Assembly (NCBI GenBank): GCA_963666965.1
Contig: OY762939.1
Location: 930,001 to 994,000, forward strand
Source of the DNA: Proruminimicrobium sp963666965
Lineage (GTDB): Bacteria > Elusimicrobiota > Endomicrobiia > Endomicrobiales > Endomicrobiaceae
DNA: 64,000 nt
Direction: 5' to 3'
Shown piece after piece: positions 7,846 through 17,050 of the stretch. Both the position numbers and the translations under genes were made by a program. The stretch's first letter is position 1. Every line of letters starts with the position of its first letter. The notes beneath the pieces are model-generated. The model was not told where the DNA came from. It saw only the letters and a list, made by a program, of their open reading frames with translations, and made no database searches.

Positions 7846-9639
7846 ATGTTGAAATTGTCAGATTTTGTAGCCAAAAGATTAAAAGAAATCTATGACGTTA
7901 GGTATGTTTTTATGATTTCCGGTGGCGGTGCTATGCATTTAAATGACAGTTTTGGTAAATGTATTCCCTATATATGTAATCATAATGAGCAAGCAACAGC
8001 GATTTCTGCAGAGGGATATGCAAGAGTAAACCAAAAGATGGCAGTTGTGAACGTAACAACAGGTCCCGGCGGACTTAACTGTTTAAACGGAGTATTCGGA
8101 CAATGGACTGATTCGGTTCCCGTATTATATATCTCTGGGCAGGTAAAATACTCAACAACAATGGATAGCTGTAAAAATATAAAACTCAGACAACTTGGCG
8201 ATCAAGAAGCAGATATTATTTCTATTGTAAAACCGGTGACAAAATATGCTGTTATGTTGAAAAAAGCAGATGATATTCAATATGTTCTTGATAAGGCTGT
8301 TTATTTGGCTACAAATGGTAGAAAAGGTCCAGTTTGGATTGATATCCCTATTAATTTACAGGCGGCTGTTATAGACGAAACTAAACTTAGAAAATATAAT
8401 CCAAAAGATGACGAATTAAAGTTTCCCAACATAGATAAGAAAATTGATCAATTAGAAAATATCTTCAACAAATGTAAACGCCCTTTAATTATTGCCGGAC
8501 ATGGAATAAGGCTTGCGGATGCTAAGGGAGAATTCTTAAAATTAGTGAAAAAAATTAATATTCCGGTTGTGACAACTATTAACGGTTTTGACATAATTTC
8601 TAAAGATAATCCTAATTTTATGGCCAGAATAGGAACTGTTGGCAATAGAGCGGGTAATTTTATACTTCAGAATGCCGATCTTGTAATTTCAATAGGTTCA
8701 AGAAATAACATCAGACAGATAAGTTATAATTGGGAAAATTTTGTTAAAAATGCGAAATTGGTAGTGATTGATATAGATAAAAATGAGTTGGAAAAACCTA
8801 CTGTTAAACCTTATTTGAAAATTAATACTGATGCTAAATATTTTATTCAAAAAATGTTAAAGAAAATTAATAAAAGAGATTTCTCCGATTGGGCAAGATT
8901 TTGTGGTGTCGTGAAAAATAGATATACTCCCATATCAGAAGCAAACAGAGGAAAAAATAAACCTATAGAACCTTATTGTTTTATCAATGAAATGACAAAA
9001 TCATTTAAAGATGATGAAGTTATCATAGGTGGTAACGGATCAGCTTTTTTATTGCCATTTCAAGTTGGTGAAGTTAAAAAAAATCAAAGATATATCTGGA
9101 ATTCAGGTAATGCTTCAATGGGATATGATTTACCTGCTTCAATAGGGGCATGTTTAGCCAATAATAAAAAAAGAGTTGTTTGTTTAGCAGGAGATGGTTC
9201 AATTATGATGAATTTACAGGAACTGCAGACCATAAAAAATTATAATCTGCCTGTTAAAATATTTTTATTAAATAATAACGGATATATATCTATACAACAG
9301 ACGCAAAAAAATTTCTTTAACGGAAAATTAACGGCATGTTCTGTTTGTAGCGGAGTGTTATTGCCTGACTTTATAAAAATAGGCAAGGCTTTTGATTTAA
9401 AAACAATACAAATAAATGCAATTAAACGCATGAAAGAACAGATTAAATATGTTTTGGAATATAACGGTCCTATTTTATGTGAAGTACTACTAAATCATAA
9501 TTATATATTTGCTCCTAAATTGGCTGCAAAAAAACTTTCGGACGGAACAATGGTTTCACCAAGTTTGGAAGATATGTTCCCGTTCTTAGACAGAAAAGAA
9601 TTTGAGGAAAATTTAATAAAATTAGGCTCAAATATTTAA
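7846..9639 (+). CDS. thiamine-diphosphate-dependent enzyme (acetolactate-synthase-like; possible YerE-type sugar ligase)
   Basis: The 597-residue protein has the three-domain ThDP fold. The catalytic Glu48 is in HNEQATAISAEGYAR, the central domain follows, and the C-terminal ThDP/Mg motif is AGDGSIMMN...LLNNNGYISIQQT. General similarity is to acetolactate synthase large subunits, but there is no small subunit or ilv gene nearby. It closes a run of rfbFGH, SDR, aldolase and HAD genes. In Yersinia, YerE is a ThDP enzyme that adds a two-carbon unit from pyruvate to CDP-4-keto-3,6-dideoxyglucose to build yersiniose, so a similar role is a reasonable hypothesis. Acceptor and donor are not proven by the sequence. 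Confidence 0.85.
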   Translation: MLKLSDFVAKRLKEIYDVRYVFMISGGGAMHLNDSFGKCIPYICNHNEQATAISAEGYARVNQKMAVVNVTTGPGGLNCLNGVFGQWTDSVPVLYISGQVKYSTTMDSCKNIKLRQLGDQEADIISIVKPVTKYAVMLKKADDIQYVLDKAVYLATNGRKGPVWIDIPINLQAAVIDETKLRKYNPKDDELKFPNIDKKIDQLENIFNKCKRPLIIAGHGIRLADAKGEFLKLVKKINIPVVTTINGFDIISKDNPNFMARIGTVGNRAGNFILQNADLVISIGSRNNIRQISYNWENFVKNAKLVVIDIDKNELEKPTVKPYLKINTDAKYFIQKMLKKINKRDFSDWARFCGVVKNRYTPISEANRGKNKPIEPYCFINEMTKSFKDDEVIIGGNGSAFLLPFQVGEVKKNQRYIWNSGNASMGYDLPASIGACLANNKKRVVCLAGDGSIMMNLQELQTIKNYNLPVKIFLLNNNGYISIQQTQKNFFNGKLTACSVCSGVLLPDFIKIGKAFDLKTIQINAIKRMKEQIKYVLEYNGPILCEVLLNHNYIFAPKLAAKKLSDGTMVSPSLEDMFPFLDRKEFEENLIKLGSNI

Positions 9640-9666
9640 AAATAAAATATTAATCATAAAGGGAAA

Positions 9667-10665
9667 ATGTTTACAATTTCAGATATTCAAATATTTATAA
9701 TGACTCATAATAGATCTGATTTTTTAAAAGATTCAATAAAAAGTCTTTTAAATCAGACTGTAAATTTAAAAGAAATTATTGTTCTTGATAATGAAAGTAC
9801 TGATGATACTGAACAAGTTGTAAAAGAATTTTCTGAAAATGGCGTTAAATATATAAAAACTTATGGATTCCTAGGTAATTTTAATAAAGCTAAAGAAATA
9901 GTTAATAAAGACTATGTGATGTTGTTTCATGATGATGATATTTTGCATTCAAAATATCTTGAAATGGCACTCAAAATTTTAAATAAATATAATAACATCT
10001 CATTGTTGACAACACGCTATACAGAGTTTTACGAGAGTAATCTAAATATATCAGAAAAAATATCCGACAAATATTATTTTTTTGAAACACAGCAAGATTT
10101 TGCATATTATATGTATTTTTTGGAACATATTGCTTATGCTACGGCTATTTACAGAACAAAAGACTTTGTTACTGTTCCAATTGAGTATAATAAGTACTCT
10201 AAGTTTAATGATTGGCCATTTATGGTAAAAATGGCTAATTTGGGTAATGTTGTTTTGCTTTATGATGAAAAAATTTTTTATGTAAGAAGACACTTGCAAC
10301 AAGATACATGGACAAATTCCAATATGCCGTCTCTGGAACAAATTGTTAATTGGGATAGATGTTTTTATGATACTATGAAATTCAAAAATACTTTCTCTAT
10401 TAAAAAATTAATGTTTGAAATCAGATGTCAGTATTTTATGACAGGAAAATACAATAATTTTTTATCTAAAGAATATAAACAAAAGTTTCCATTGGAAAAT
10501 CTTTGGGAAATTTCAAATAAAATAAATCCTTATAAAATGCCAGTTCTAAGTTCAAATATTTTTTTAAAACTTTGTACGAGATATAAAATTGTTGGTGTTG
10601 CTAATAGAATTTTTAGAATATACAATTTGTTTAAGTATCGTTATCTTAGAATTAAATCAATATGA
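9667..10665 (+). CDS. family 2 glycosyltransferase
   Basis: A 332-residue GT-A fold enzyme expected to transfer a nucleotide-sugar residue to a growing surface glycan at the inner face of the cytoplasmic membrane. The N-terminal IFIMTHNRSDFLKDSIKSLL and LDNESTDDT bind the nucleotide, and LFHDDDILH is the metal-binding DxD-type motif. The C-terminus is basic and lacks a clear membrane segment. The start ATG at 9667 follows GGGAAA. It is very AT-rich even for this window, and is the first of three GT2 genes before the ABC exporter. Donor and acceptor are unknown. Confidence 0.86.
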   Translation: MFTISDIQIFIMTHNRSDFLKDSIKSLLNQTVNLKEIIVLDNESTDDTEQVVKEFSENGVKYIKTYGFLGNFNKAKEIVNKDYVMLFHDDDILHSKYLEMALKILNKYNNISLLTTRYTEFYESNLNISEKISDKYYFFETQQDFAYYMYFLEHIAYATAIYRTKDFVTVPIEYNKYSKFNDWPFMVKMANLGNVVLLYDEKIFYVRRHLQQDTWTNSNMPSLEQIVNWDRCFYDTMKFKNTFSIKKLMFEIRCQYFMTGKYNNFLSKEYKQKFPLENLWEISNKINPYKMPVLSSNIFLKLCTRYKIVGVANRIFRIYNLFKYRYLRIKSI

Positions 10666-10710
10666 TGAAAGTAATTTTGTAATGATTAGAATTTGGAAAA
10701 TGAATAAATA

Positions 10711-11688
10711 ATGAATACTGCATTATTATCAATTTGTATGCCAACATATAACAGGTCTGGGTATCTTGTTCAGACTTTAGATTCTTTTATTAAAAGTAAA
10801 GGATTTGACAGCAGAGTTGAGATTGTAATATCGGATAATTGTTCTACTGATGATACGGAAAATATATGCAGAGAATATGCGGATAAATACCATAATATAA
10901 AATATTACAGACAGCCGAAGCCAACGGATATAGCAGATAAAAATTTCGCCGATGCTTTATCTTTGGGAACAGGAATATATCTTAAACTAAGTAATGATAC
11001 TTTACCTTTTAAATCCGATACTCTGGAGTTTATGTTGGATAAAATAACACAAAATATTAATAATAAAATACCGTTATTTTTCCATCCTTTATATAATACT
11101 CATCACATAATGGAAACAGAAGTTGAAGTTAACAGTATAGATGAATTGGTATCTAATATATCTTACGGGATAACATGGATTGCAGGATTCGGATGCTGGC
11201 GAGAACAGTTTTCTTGTCTTGAAGATAAGCATAAAAAAATAGCTGTTCAATTGATGCAGATGGATTGGACGTTAAGGTTGTTCTTAACATATAAAAAATC
11301 CGTAATTTTTTTTCGTGATATGTATGAACCGGCTGATATTGAAAAAAAATGTTCTTATAATATGTACGAGATTTTCGGGCAAAATTATTTGTCAATTTAT
11401 AAAGAATATATCGGACAGGATCTTTTATCCCGTAATGTTTATGATAATGAAAAAAAGAGACTGTTGTATAGCTTTTTTTTAAGAAGTTTGAGCTATTCAA
11501 TTTTAAACAAGTCATACAGTTTTAAAGTTAATAAAATGTTTTATTATTTGAGAGATTATAAGTACGATTGGTTTTTTTATTGTGCTTTTGCAGTTTTTCC
11601 GTTTGTTTTAATACTTGAATTTATAAAAAATATATTAAGAAAATATTGTCCCGTTTTTTTTAATAAAATAAAAGAATATAAAAAATGA
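10711..11688 (+). CDS. family 2 glycosyltransferase with C-terminal membrane segment
   Basis: This 325-residue protein begins with the GT2 motif ICMPTYNRSGYLVQTLDSF and has ISDNCSTDDTE. The expected acidic metal motif is weaker than usual (KLSNDTLPF), so the metal site may be N/D type as in abequosyltransferase-like proteins. A hydrophobic stretch near residues 285-305 (FFYCAFAVFPFVLILEF) probably anchors it to the inner membrane. Its TGA overlaps the next start (ATGA). The similarity to RfbV/abequosyltransferase-type GT2 proteins is suggestive because the same operon makes a CDP-dideoxyhexose, but this is inference. Confidence 0.82.
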   Translation: MNTALLSICMPTYNRSGYLVQTLDSFIKSKGFDSRVEIVISDNCSTDDTENICREYADKYHNIKYYRQPKPTDIADKNFADALSLGTGIYLKLSNDTLPFKSDTLEFMLDKITQNINNKIPLFFHPLYNTHHIMETEVEVNSIDELVSNISYGITWIAGFGCWREQFSCLEDKHKKIAVQLMQMDWTLRLFLTYKKSVIFFRDMYEPADIEKKCSYNMYEIFGQNYLSIYKEYIGQDLLSRNVYDNEKKRLLYSFFLRSLSYSILNKSYSFKVNKMFYYLRDYKYDWFFYCAFAVFPFVLILEFIKNILRKYCPVFFNKIKEYKK

Positions 11689-12623
11689 AAATCTCAATAG
11701 CTTTAGGCACTTATAACGGTGAAAAATATTTAAGACAGCAACTTGAAAGTCTTGATGTTCAGACTTTAAAAGCCGACGAAGTTGTGGTATGTGATGATAA
11801 TTCATCCGACAATACAATTGCAATTTTAAATGAATATAAAGATAAGCTAAATATAAAACTAACAGTAAACAAAACAAATCTCGGAGTAACTAAAAATTTT
11901 GAACAGGCGATCTCTCTTTGTAGCGGAGATATCATCTTTTTGTGTGATCAGGATGATGTTTGGGATAAAAACAAAATAAAAATAATGGCAGAGAAAATGC
12001 AGGATGAAAAAATCGGATTTTGCTGTTGTGACGGTATAATAACAGACGAAAATTTAAAACAGACAGCAGATTATACATTGTGGAATACTTCGGGGCTTTC
12101 AAAAATTGATTTGAATAAGTTCAGTGCATATAATCTTATAAATAACTACTGTTTTACGGGCATGGCAACGGCATTTAAAAGTTCTCTTAAAAAATATGTT
12201 TTGCCTGTAAGCAAAAACGCCGTACACGACGAATGGCTGGCATTTATAGCAGTTTGTGTTTCAAAAGTTGCTTTTGTCGAACAAAAACTTGTTTTTTACA
12301 GACAGCATAATAGTCAGCAGATTGGAATAAATTCAATAAAACCGATAAAAGAAATTTGGAAATTCCTTAATAGTTATAAAATATCAAGCATGGAAAAAGA
12401 AGCCGGAAAATTTGAAGATTTAACGGTAAGGTTAAAAGAACTTAATATTGATTTAAAACTGATAGAAGAACTGAAAAACAAAATAAAACATCTAAAATAT
12501 CGTACAACGAGAAATAAACTAAGAATTTTTATTTTATTGTGGCAGTTGCTGACCGGAAAATATTCTAAATATTCAAATAACGGATATAAAGCTTTTGTAA
12601 AAGATTTGTTTGCATCAAGATAA
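11685..12623 (+). CDS. family 2 glycosyltransferase (rhamnosyltransferase-like)
   Basis: A 312-residue GT2 enzyme. Motifs seen are IALGTYNGEKYLRQQLESL, VCDDNSSDNT and FLCDQDDVWDKNKI; the DQDDVW sequence is typical of RfbG/RgpB-like rhamnosyl and related transferases. HDEWLAFIA further down contains the conserved His-Asp-Glu-Trp catalytic region. It overlaps the preceding GT2 gene by four bases and is followed after 53 bases by the ABC exporter. It would act at the cytoplasmic face of the membrane on a lipid-linked oligosaccharide; which sugar it adds is not determinable here. Confidence 0.86.
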   Translation: MKISIALGTYNGEKYLRQQLESLDVQTLKADEVVVCDDNSSDNTIAILNEYKDKLNIKLTVNKTNLGVTKNFEQAISLCSGDIIFLCDQDDVWDKNKIKIMAEKMQDEKIGFCCCDGIITDENLKQTADYTLWNTSGLSKIDLNKFSAYNLINNYCFTGMATAFKSSLKKYVLPVSKNAVHDEWLAFIAVCVSKVAFVEQKLVFYRQHNSQQIGINSIKPIKEIWKFLNSYKISSMEKEAGKFEDLTVRLKELNIDLKLIEELKNKIKHLKYRTTRNKLRIFILLWQLLTGKYSKYSNNGYKAFVKDLFASR

Positions 12624-12676
12624 ATATTTTTAATTTTGTATAATGAGATGTAAATTTCTTTTTCAGGTATTCAAAA

Positions 12677-14401
12677 ATGATAGATATTTTAAAAAAATTA
12701 AATGCGCTTTTTAACACAAAACAAAAGATAAAATTTTTAATTTTATTGGCGGGGATTTTTGTCGCATCAGTTTTGGAACTGATAGGAGTTTCATTAGTTT
12801 TGCCTCTTATCGGTGTTGTTATGGATAATACGATAATACAAAAAAATACAATTTTAAAGTATATATATGATTTATTAAATATCGGTTCTACAAGCAACTT
12901 CCTAATATTGATATCATTATCCTTAATAGGCGTATATGTGCTTAAAAATATATATATGACAGTTTTGTATTATTTTCAATACAGAATGGTTTTTAATGCA
13001 CAAAAGCAAATGTCGTTAAAATTGATGACGTTTTATTTGAAACAGCCGTATGCTTACCATTTGAGTACGAATACTTCAGAAATAATAAGAAATGTGACAG
13101 GCGATGTTGCATATTGTTTTACTTTTATAATTAATATGTTTTTATTTGTGTCAGAGTTTTCGGTTGTTTGTCTGCTTATAACATTTTTGTTTTTTGTAAA
13201 CAAAACAATAACGCTTTCACTGATAATACTTTTTCTTTTAAGTCTTCTTTTTCTGTTTAAAAAATTAAAAAACAAATTGTCAAAAGTTGCAAAAAACAAT
13301 CAGGTTTATGCAGGACAAATGATTAAATGGATAAACCAGTCATTCGGAGCGATAAAAGATATAAAAACATTGGCGAAAGAACAATTTTTCTTAGATGAAT
13401 ATTATAAAAATTCAATAGAATTCACATCCGCCCAAAAACATTTTAATTTTTTACAGCAACTGCCAAGAATTTTTATAGAAACTTTGGTCATTTCGGTTGT
13501 TTTGCTTATGATAGTATATTTCTTGTTTCAGGGAACAAATATAGCGTCTATTTTTACGCAAATATCCGTGTTTGCAATGGCATCTTTCAGAATGATGCCG
13601 TCGGTAAGCAGAATCCAGAATGCAATGAATGCAATGATTTTCTATAAACCTTCTGTAAATATTTTATATAAAGATTTAAAAAGAACCGAAGCCGTAGAAT
13701 CTGTAGAACAAGATGAAAATAAAGAAATAAATATTAAAGACGGAATCCAAGCCGTAAATATCAGTTACAGGTATCCGAATACGGATAAATTTATATTTGA
13801 AAATGCGGAATTTGGCATAAAATACGGACAATCGGTAGCTTTTGTCGGTAAAACCGGGTCAGGAAAAACAACAATTGTTGATATATTACTGGGATTGTTA
13901 AAACCGGTTACGGGAAATGTTTTAGTCGGAAATGTTGATATTTACAAAAACAAAAAAAACTGGTCAAAAAAAGTAGGATATGTTCCGCAATTTATTTATT
14001 TAACGGATGATACTATAAAAAATAATATTGTTTTCTATGACCAGACAAATGTTAACGAGCAAAAGCTGGCGCAGGCAATTGAAAAGGCTCAACTGAAGGA
14101 ATTTATTGATTGTCTGCCTAATAAGCTTGATACGTTTGTCGGTGAAAGGGGAATAAGGCTTTCAGGCGGCCAAAGACAGAGAATAGGAATAGCAAGAGCT
14201 TTATACAATGAACCTGAAATACTTGTTCTGGACGAAGCTACATCATCTCTTGATAACGATACGGAGAAGGCTGTTATGGATGCAATTGAGAAACTTTACG
14301 GAAAAATGACGATGATAATAATAGCCCACAGACTTACAACAATAGAAAAATGTGATTCTGTATACAGAGTTGAAGACGGTAAAATCATAAAAGAAAAGTA
14401 A
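12677..14401 (+). CDS. ABC transporter, fused permease-ATPase (lipid-linked oligosaccharide flippase-like)
   Basis: This 574-residue half-transporter has an N-terminal membrane domain of about six helices (residues 15-320) and a C-terminal ATPase. Walker A is FVGKTGSGKTTIVDIL near residue 390, the signature is RLSGGQRQRIGIARAL near 494, Walker B is ILVLDEATSSLD, and the H-loop is IIIAHRLTT. The architecture fits MsbA/PglK-type exporters, which flip lipid-linked glycans across the inner membrane. It ends the surface-sugar operon and no Wzx flippase or Wzy polymerase is present, so it is the best candidate to export the product of the upstream genes. Confidence 0.9.
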   Translation: MIDILKKLNALFNTKQKIKFLILLAGIFVASVLELIGVSLVLPLIGVVMDNTIIQKNTILKYIYDLLNIGSTSNFLILISLSLIGVYVLKNIYMTVLYYFQYRMVFNAQKQMSLKLMTFYLKQPYAYHLSTNTSEIIRNVTGDVAYCFTFIINMFLFVSEFSVVCLLITFLFFVNKTITLSLIILFLLSLLFLFKKLKNKLSKVAKNNQVYAGQMIKWINQSFGAIKDIKTLAKEQFFLDEYYKNSIEFTSAQKHFNFLQQLPRIFIETLVISVVLLMIVYFLFQGTNIASIFTQISVFAMASFRMMPSVSRIQNAMNAMIFYKPSVNILYKDLKRTEAVESVEQDENKEINIKDGIQAVNISYRYPNTDKFIFENAEFGIKYGQSVAFVGKTGSGKTTIVDILLGLLKPVTGNVLVGNVDIYKNKKNWSKKVGYVPQFIYLTDDTIKNNIVFYDQTNVNEQKLAQAIEKAQLKEFIDCLPNKLDTFVGERGIRLSGGQRQRIGIARALYNEPEILVLDEATSSLDNDTEKAVMDAIEKLYGKMTMIIIAHRLTTIEKCDSVYRVEDGKIIKEK

Positions 14402-14409
14402 TTAGTATT

Positions 14410-15690
14410 TTAGTTTCCTGTGGCATTTTTTAATATCTTAAAGATATCGGTGTTGTCAATAATTTTACGGCTGCCCGAATAAATTTCTAAAAGCTCGGAT
14501 TTTTTCCCGAATCCGTATACGCCTACAAGTTCATTTGTATGATTTTTGCTTTTATATTTTATGCTTCTGTCAACTTTCAAAAGTCTGTTCTTGCCTGTAA
14601 ATATCATTTTTGCCGGAAGCTTGCCCTTTTCAGGCAGTTCGTTAAATCTTAAAAATCCCGTTGCATGATCAGCTGTTACTATTATCAGAGTATTTGATTC
14701 ATTCATATCTGTTTTTCCTGATTTTATCACAGAAACAAGTTTATTGACTGCATCATTTAATTCATATACGGCTCCGACCATTGAATAATAATCGTTTGCA
14801 TGGCCGGCAGAATCTATATCTGATTGTTCTATTACCGCAAGAAACGGTTTCTTTTTTGCAAGAAGTTTGCCGGCGGCAAACATCACAATATCTGCAAATT
14901 TCATATCAATTTCATTATATGCCAGATAAGGGTTGTTTTTGTTATTTTCAGGAATAGGGGGATTGTAGTTAGTAAGAGTTATAAATAGTTTTTTGTCATT
15001 GCTGTAAAACGTCATTTTTTCCCTCAGTTCTTTTGAATCAAATGAAAAATATCCGTTTTTTTCGGCAAAATCATTAAGATAATAATATTCATTTCTTGTA
15101 ATTATTATCTCAGGTTTTGAGACGGATAAAATTTCCCGGGCTATTTGTTTATAGTTGTGCCTTGAATTGTTATGGGCCGAGAAAGCAGCCGGAGTGGCAT
15201 GATAAAAAAATGTTGTAGTTATAAGACATGTATTGTAGATTTTTTGCCTGTTTAAAATATCAAATATGTTTGTAAGAGTTTCTCCTGTGTTTGTTGTTGA
15301 AATATGTCCGTTTTCGGTTTTTTGTCCCGTTGCCATTGCCGTTGCTGATGCCGCTGAATCTGTAGCAGGAGCAGTTTCAAAGTATTTTTCGGCATTTTGA
15401 TGTAAATAATACGGATAAGGGCTGATTCCGGCAGATTCTATATCATAACCTGACGGGTTTGAATTGTTTATGCATGAAAGGCTCCATGTTGCGGCAAAAG
15501 TTTGATTCTTAAAAGAATTCCATGCCAATTTCTTGCCTTCTCCGTGCAAATACGAACTCGTGGCAAATTCGCTTGCGGCTGACATACCGTCGCCTATAAA
15601 TAAAAAGATGTATTTTGCGCTGTCGGCAGCTTCAAGCCTCAGACAAACTAAAGAAAGTACGGCTATGACAATTGCTTTTATAAAATTCAT
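14410..15690 (-). CDS. alkaline phosphatase (secreted)
   Basis: A 426-residue periplasmic phosphomonoesterase. The N-terminus (KAIVIAVLSLVCLRLEAADS) is a signal peptide with likely cleavage after LEA. The mature start YIFLFIGDGMS carries the first metal Asp; ATDSAASATAMATGQK holds the nucleophile Ser; EQSDIDSAGHAND and ITADHATGF supply metal ligands, so all PhoA-family elements are present. It is transcribed convergently with the ABC exporter (8 bases between stops, no terminator seen) and divergently from the PHP gene. An extended -10 element ends six bases before its ATG, which predicts a leaderless mRNA. Confidence 0.93.
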   Translation of the reverse strand: MNFIKAIVIAVLSLVCLRLEAADSAKYIFLFIGDGMSAASEFATSSYLHGEGKKLAWNSFKNQTFAATWSLSCINNSNPSGYDIESAGISPYPYYLHQNAEKYFETAPATDSAASATAMATGQKTENGHISTTNTGETLTNIFDILNRQKIYNTCLITTTFFYHATPAAFSAHNNSRHNYKQIAREILSVSKPEIIITRNEYYYLNDFAEKNGYFSFDSKELREKMTFYSNDKKLFITLTNYNPPIPENNKNNPYLAYNEIDMKFADIVMFAAGKLLAKKKPFLAVIEQSDIDSAGHANDYYSMVGAVYELNDAVNKLVSVIKSGKTDMNESNTLIIVTADHATGFLRFNELPEKGKLPAKMIFTGKNRLLKVDRSIKYKSKNHTNELVGVYGFGKKSELLEIYSGSRKIIDNTDIFKILKNATGN

Positions 15691-15696
15691 GAAGAT

Positions 15697-15705
15697 ATTA
15701 TAACA
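15697..15705 (-). promoter_or_regulatory. extended -10 promoter of alkaline phosphatase, leaderless
   Basis: On the minus strand the sequence reads TGTTATAAT, a perfect -10 hexamer (15697-15702) with the TGn extension. Only six bases (ATCTTC) separate it from the ATG at 15690, placing the expected transcription start on the A of the start codon. The -35 region (ATTAAA, 17 bases upstream) is poor, as is common with extended -10 promoters. Confidence 0.6.
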
Positions 15706-15724
15706 GATTAAAAGCTGTTTTTAA

Positions 15725-15754
15725 TTGCTTTTTTAACACCAGCTATGATATAAT
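15725..15754 (+). promoter_or_regulatory. extended -10 promoter of the PHP gene, leaderless
   Basis: TTGCTT (15725-15730), an 18-base spacer and TATAAT (15749-15754) preceded by TGA give a good extended -10 promoter. The ATG at 15763 lies eight bases after the -10, so transcription would begin one or two bases before, or at, the start codon. There is no Shine-Dalgarno sequence. It faces away from the alkaline phosphatase promoter. Confidence 0.6.
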
Positions 15755-15762
15755 TTACCGAT

Positions 15763-16419
15763 ATGATAGACCTTCATACGCATACATTATTTTCGGACGG
15801 CGTTTTGCTGCCAAGCGAGCTTGTTTACAGGGCCAAATTTAAAGGTTATAAAGCAATAGCCTTAACCGATCATGTAGATTATTCGAATTTTGAGTTTAAT
15901 ATACCTAAAATACTGAATGTTGCAAAGATACTTCGCAGTAATTATGACATAGAAGTTATTGCCGGAGCTGAGATAACCTATGTCCCTCCTAAACTAATCG
16001 GCGATATTGTTTTAAAATGCAGAAATTTAGGAGCTGAAATAATAGTTGTGCACGGAGAGACAGTTGCCGAAACAGTTCCTCCTGAAACTAATCACTATGC
16101 CTTGCAGGCAGGTATAGATATACTTGCACATCCGGGGCATATAACAAAAGAAGATGTAATAATTGCAAGGGATAACGGAGTATGTCTTGAAATTACAACA
16201 AGAAAAGGCCATAACGCCACTAACAGAGAAGTTGCGGCTTTAGCCCTTGAACACGGAGCAAAGCTTGTTTTAAATACAGATTCACACTCTCCGGAAGATT
16301 TGATGGATGCTTCAAAAATAGAAAAAACGCTTTATGACAGCGCAATTGATTTAAAATATTTTGAAATAATGCAAAAAAATTCACAAAATATAGTCGATAG
16401 AATAAGAGGACGAAAATGA
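15763..16419 (+). CDS. PHP-domain phosphoesterase (histidinol-phosphatase-like)
   Basis: A 218-residue metal-dependent hydrolase of the polymerase-and-histidinol-phosphatase family. It begins MIDLHTHTLFSDG, so the first metal motif (HxH) starts at residue 5 and the start codon is secure. LTDHVDYSNF, VIAGAEITYV, ILAHPGHI and LNTDSHSPEDL give the remaining His/Asp ligands. No his genes surround it, so the substrate is open. It overlaps the TPR gene by four bases (ATGA) and probably heads an operon running through GH57 to the DUF1805 gene. Confidence 0.88.
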   Translation: MIDLHTHTLFSDGVLLPSELVYRAKFKGYKAIALTDHVDYSNFEFNIPKILNVAKILRSNYDIEVIAGAEITYVPPKLIGDIVLKCRNLGAEIIVVHGETVAETVPPETNHYALQAGIDILAHPGHITKEDVIIARDNGVCLEITTRKGHNATNREVAALALEHGAKLVLNTDSHSPEDLMDASKIEKTLYDSAIDLKYFEIMQKNSQNIVDRIRGRK

Positions 16420-17033
16420 GAAAAAAAGAAGACAAAATAGTAAAGATAGTAAATGTAATAAAAGAAAACAGAACAACTCTTTTAACGGTGGCCGGTTTTG
16501 TAATAGGAATTACGATATTTACGCTGTTTGTTTATCACAGACTTCAGATAACAAGAGATACAGCTTCTGCAAAACTTACATTTGCCGTTAATTATGTTGC
16601 GTCGGGAGATTCTGAAAACGGACTGAAACTTATAGATGAAGTAATAGCAAAATATTCCCATACGCCTTCGGCTTACCGTGCAATGCTTATGAAATCAAAT
16701 TTCTTTATCTCACAGAAAAAATATGATGATGCTGAACAGATGCTTAAAAATTACATAAAGAACGCAAAACCTGAAATTTTGAAACCTTTGGCATATCCTA
16801 CTTTGATACTTGTATACGATAATACCGGACAATTTGAAAAAGCTATAGAGACGTCAAAAGATTTCCTCTCAAAATATCCGGATAATTATCTTGTTTTAAG
16901 CGTTACCGAAAATCTTGCAAGGTTGTATGAACTTGCCGGAAATGAGACTGAATCGTTAAATTTATACAAAAAAATAATCGACAGCTATCCTAATACGGAT
17001 TATGCTGAAAGAGCAAAAAGCAAAGTAAAATAA
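16416..17033 (+). CDS. membrane-anchored tetratricopeptide repeat protein
   Basis: The 205-residue protein has a basic N-terminus, one membrane helix around residues 20-42 (TLLTVAGFVIGITIFTLFVY), and a periplasmic region of about four TPR-like helix pairs, for example AKLTFAVNYVASGDSENGLK and AYPTLILVYDNTGQFEKAIE. This is the layout of YfgM-like ancillary proteins and of many TPR scaffold proteins. It is coupled to the PHP gene (ATGA) and followed 17 bases later by the GH57 gene. A specific role cannot be assigned; it probably mediates protein-protein contacts outside the cytoplasmic membrane. Confidence 0.75.
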   Translation: MRKKEDKIVKIVNVIKENRTTLLTVAGFVIGITIFTLFVYHRLQITRDTASAKLTFAVNYVASGDSENGLKLIDEVIAKYSHTPSAYRAMLMKSNFFISQKKYDDAEQMLKNYIKNAKPEILKPLAYPTLILVYDNTGQFEKAIETSKDFLSKYPDNYLVLSVTENLARLYELAGNETESLNLYKKIIDSYPNTDYAERAKSKVK

Positions 17034-17050
17034 TCGTCGGGATTTAGCGA

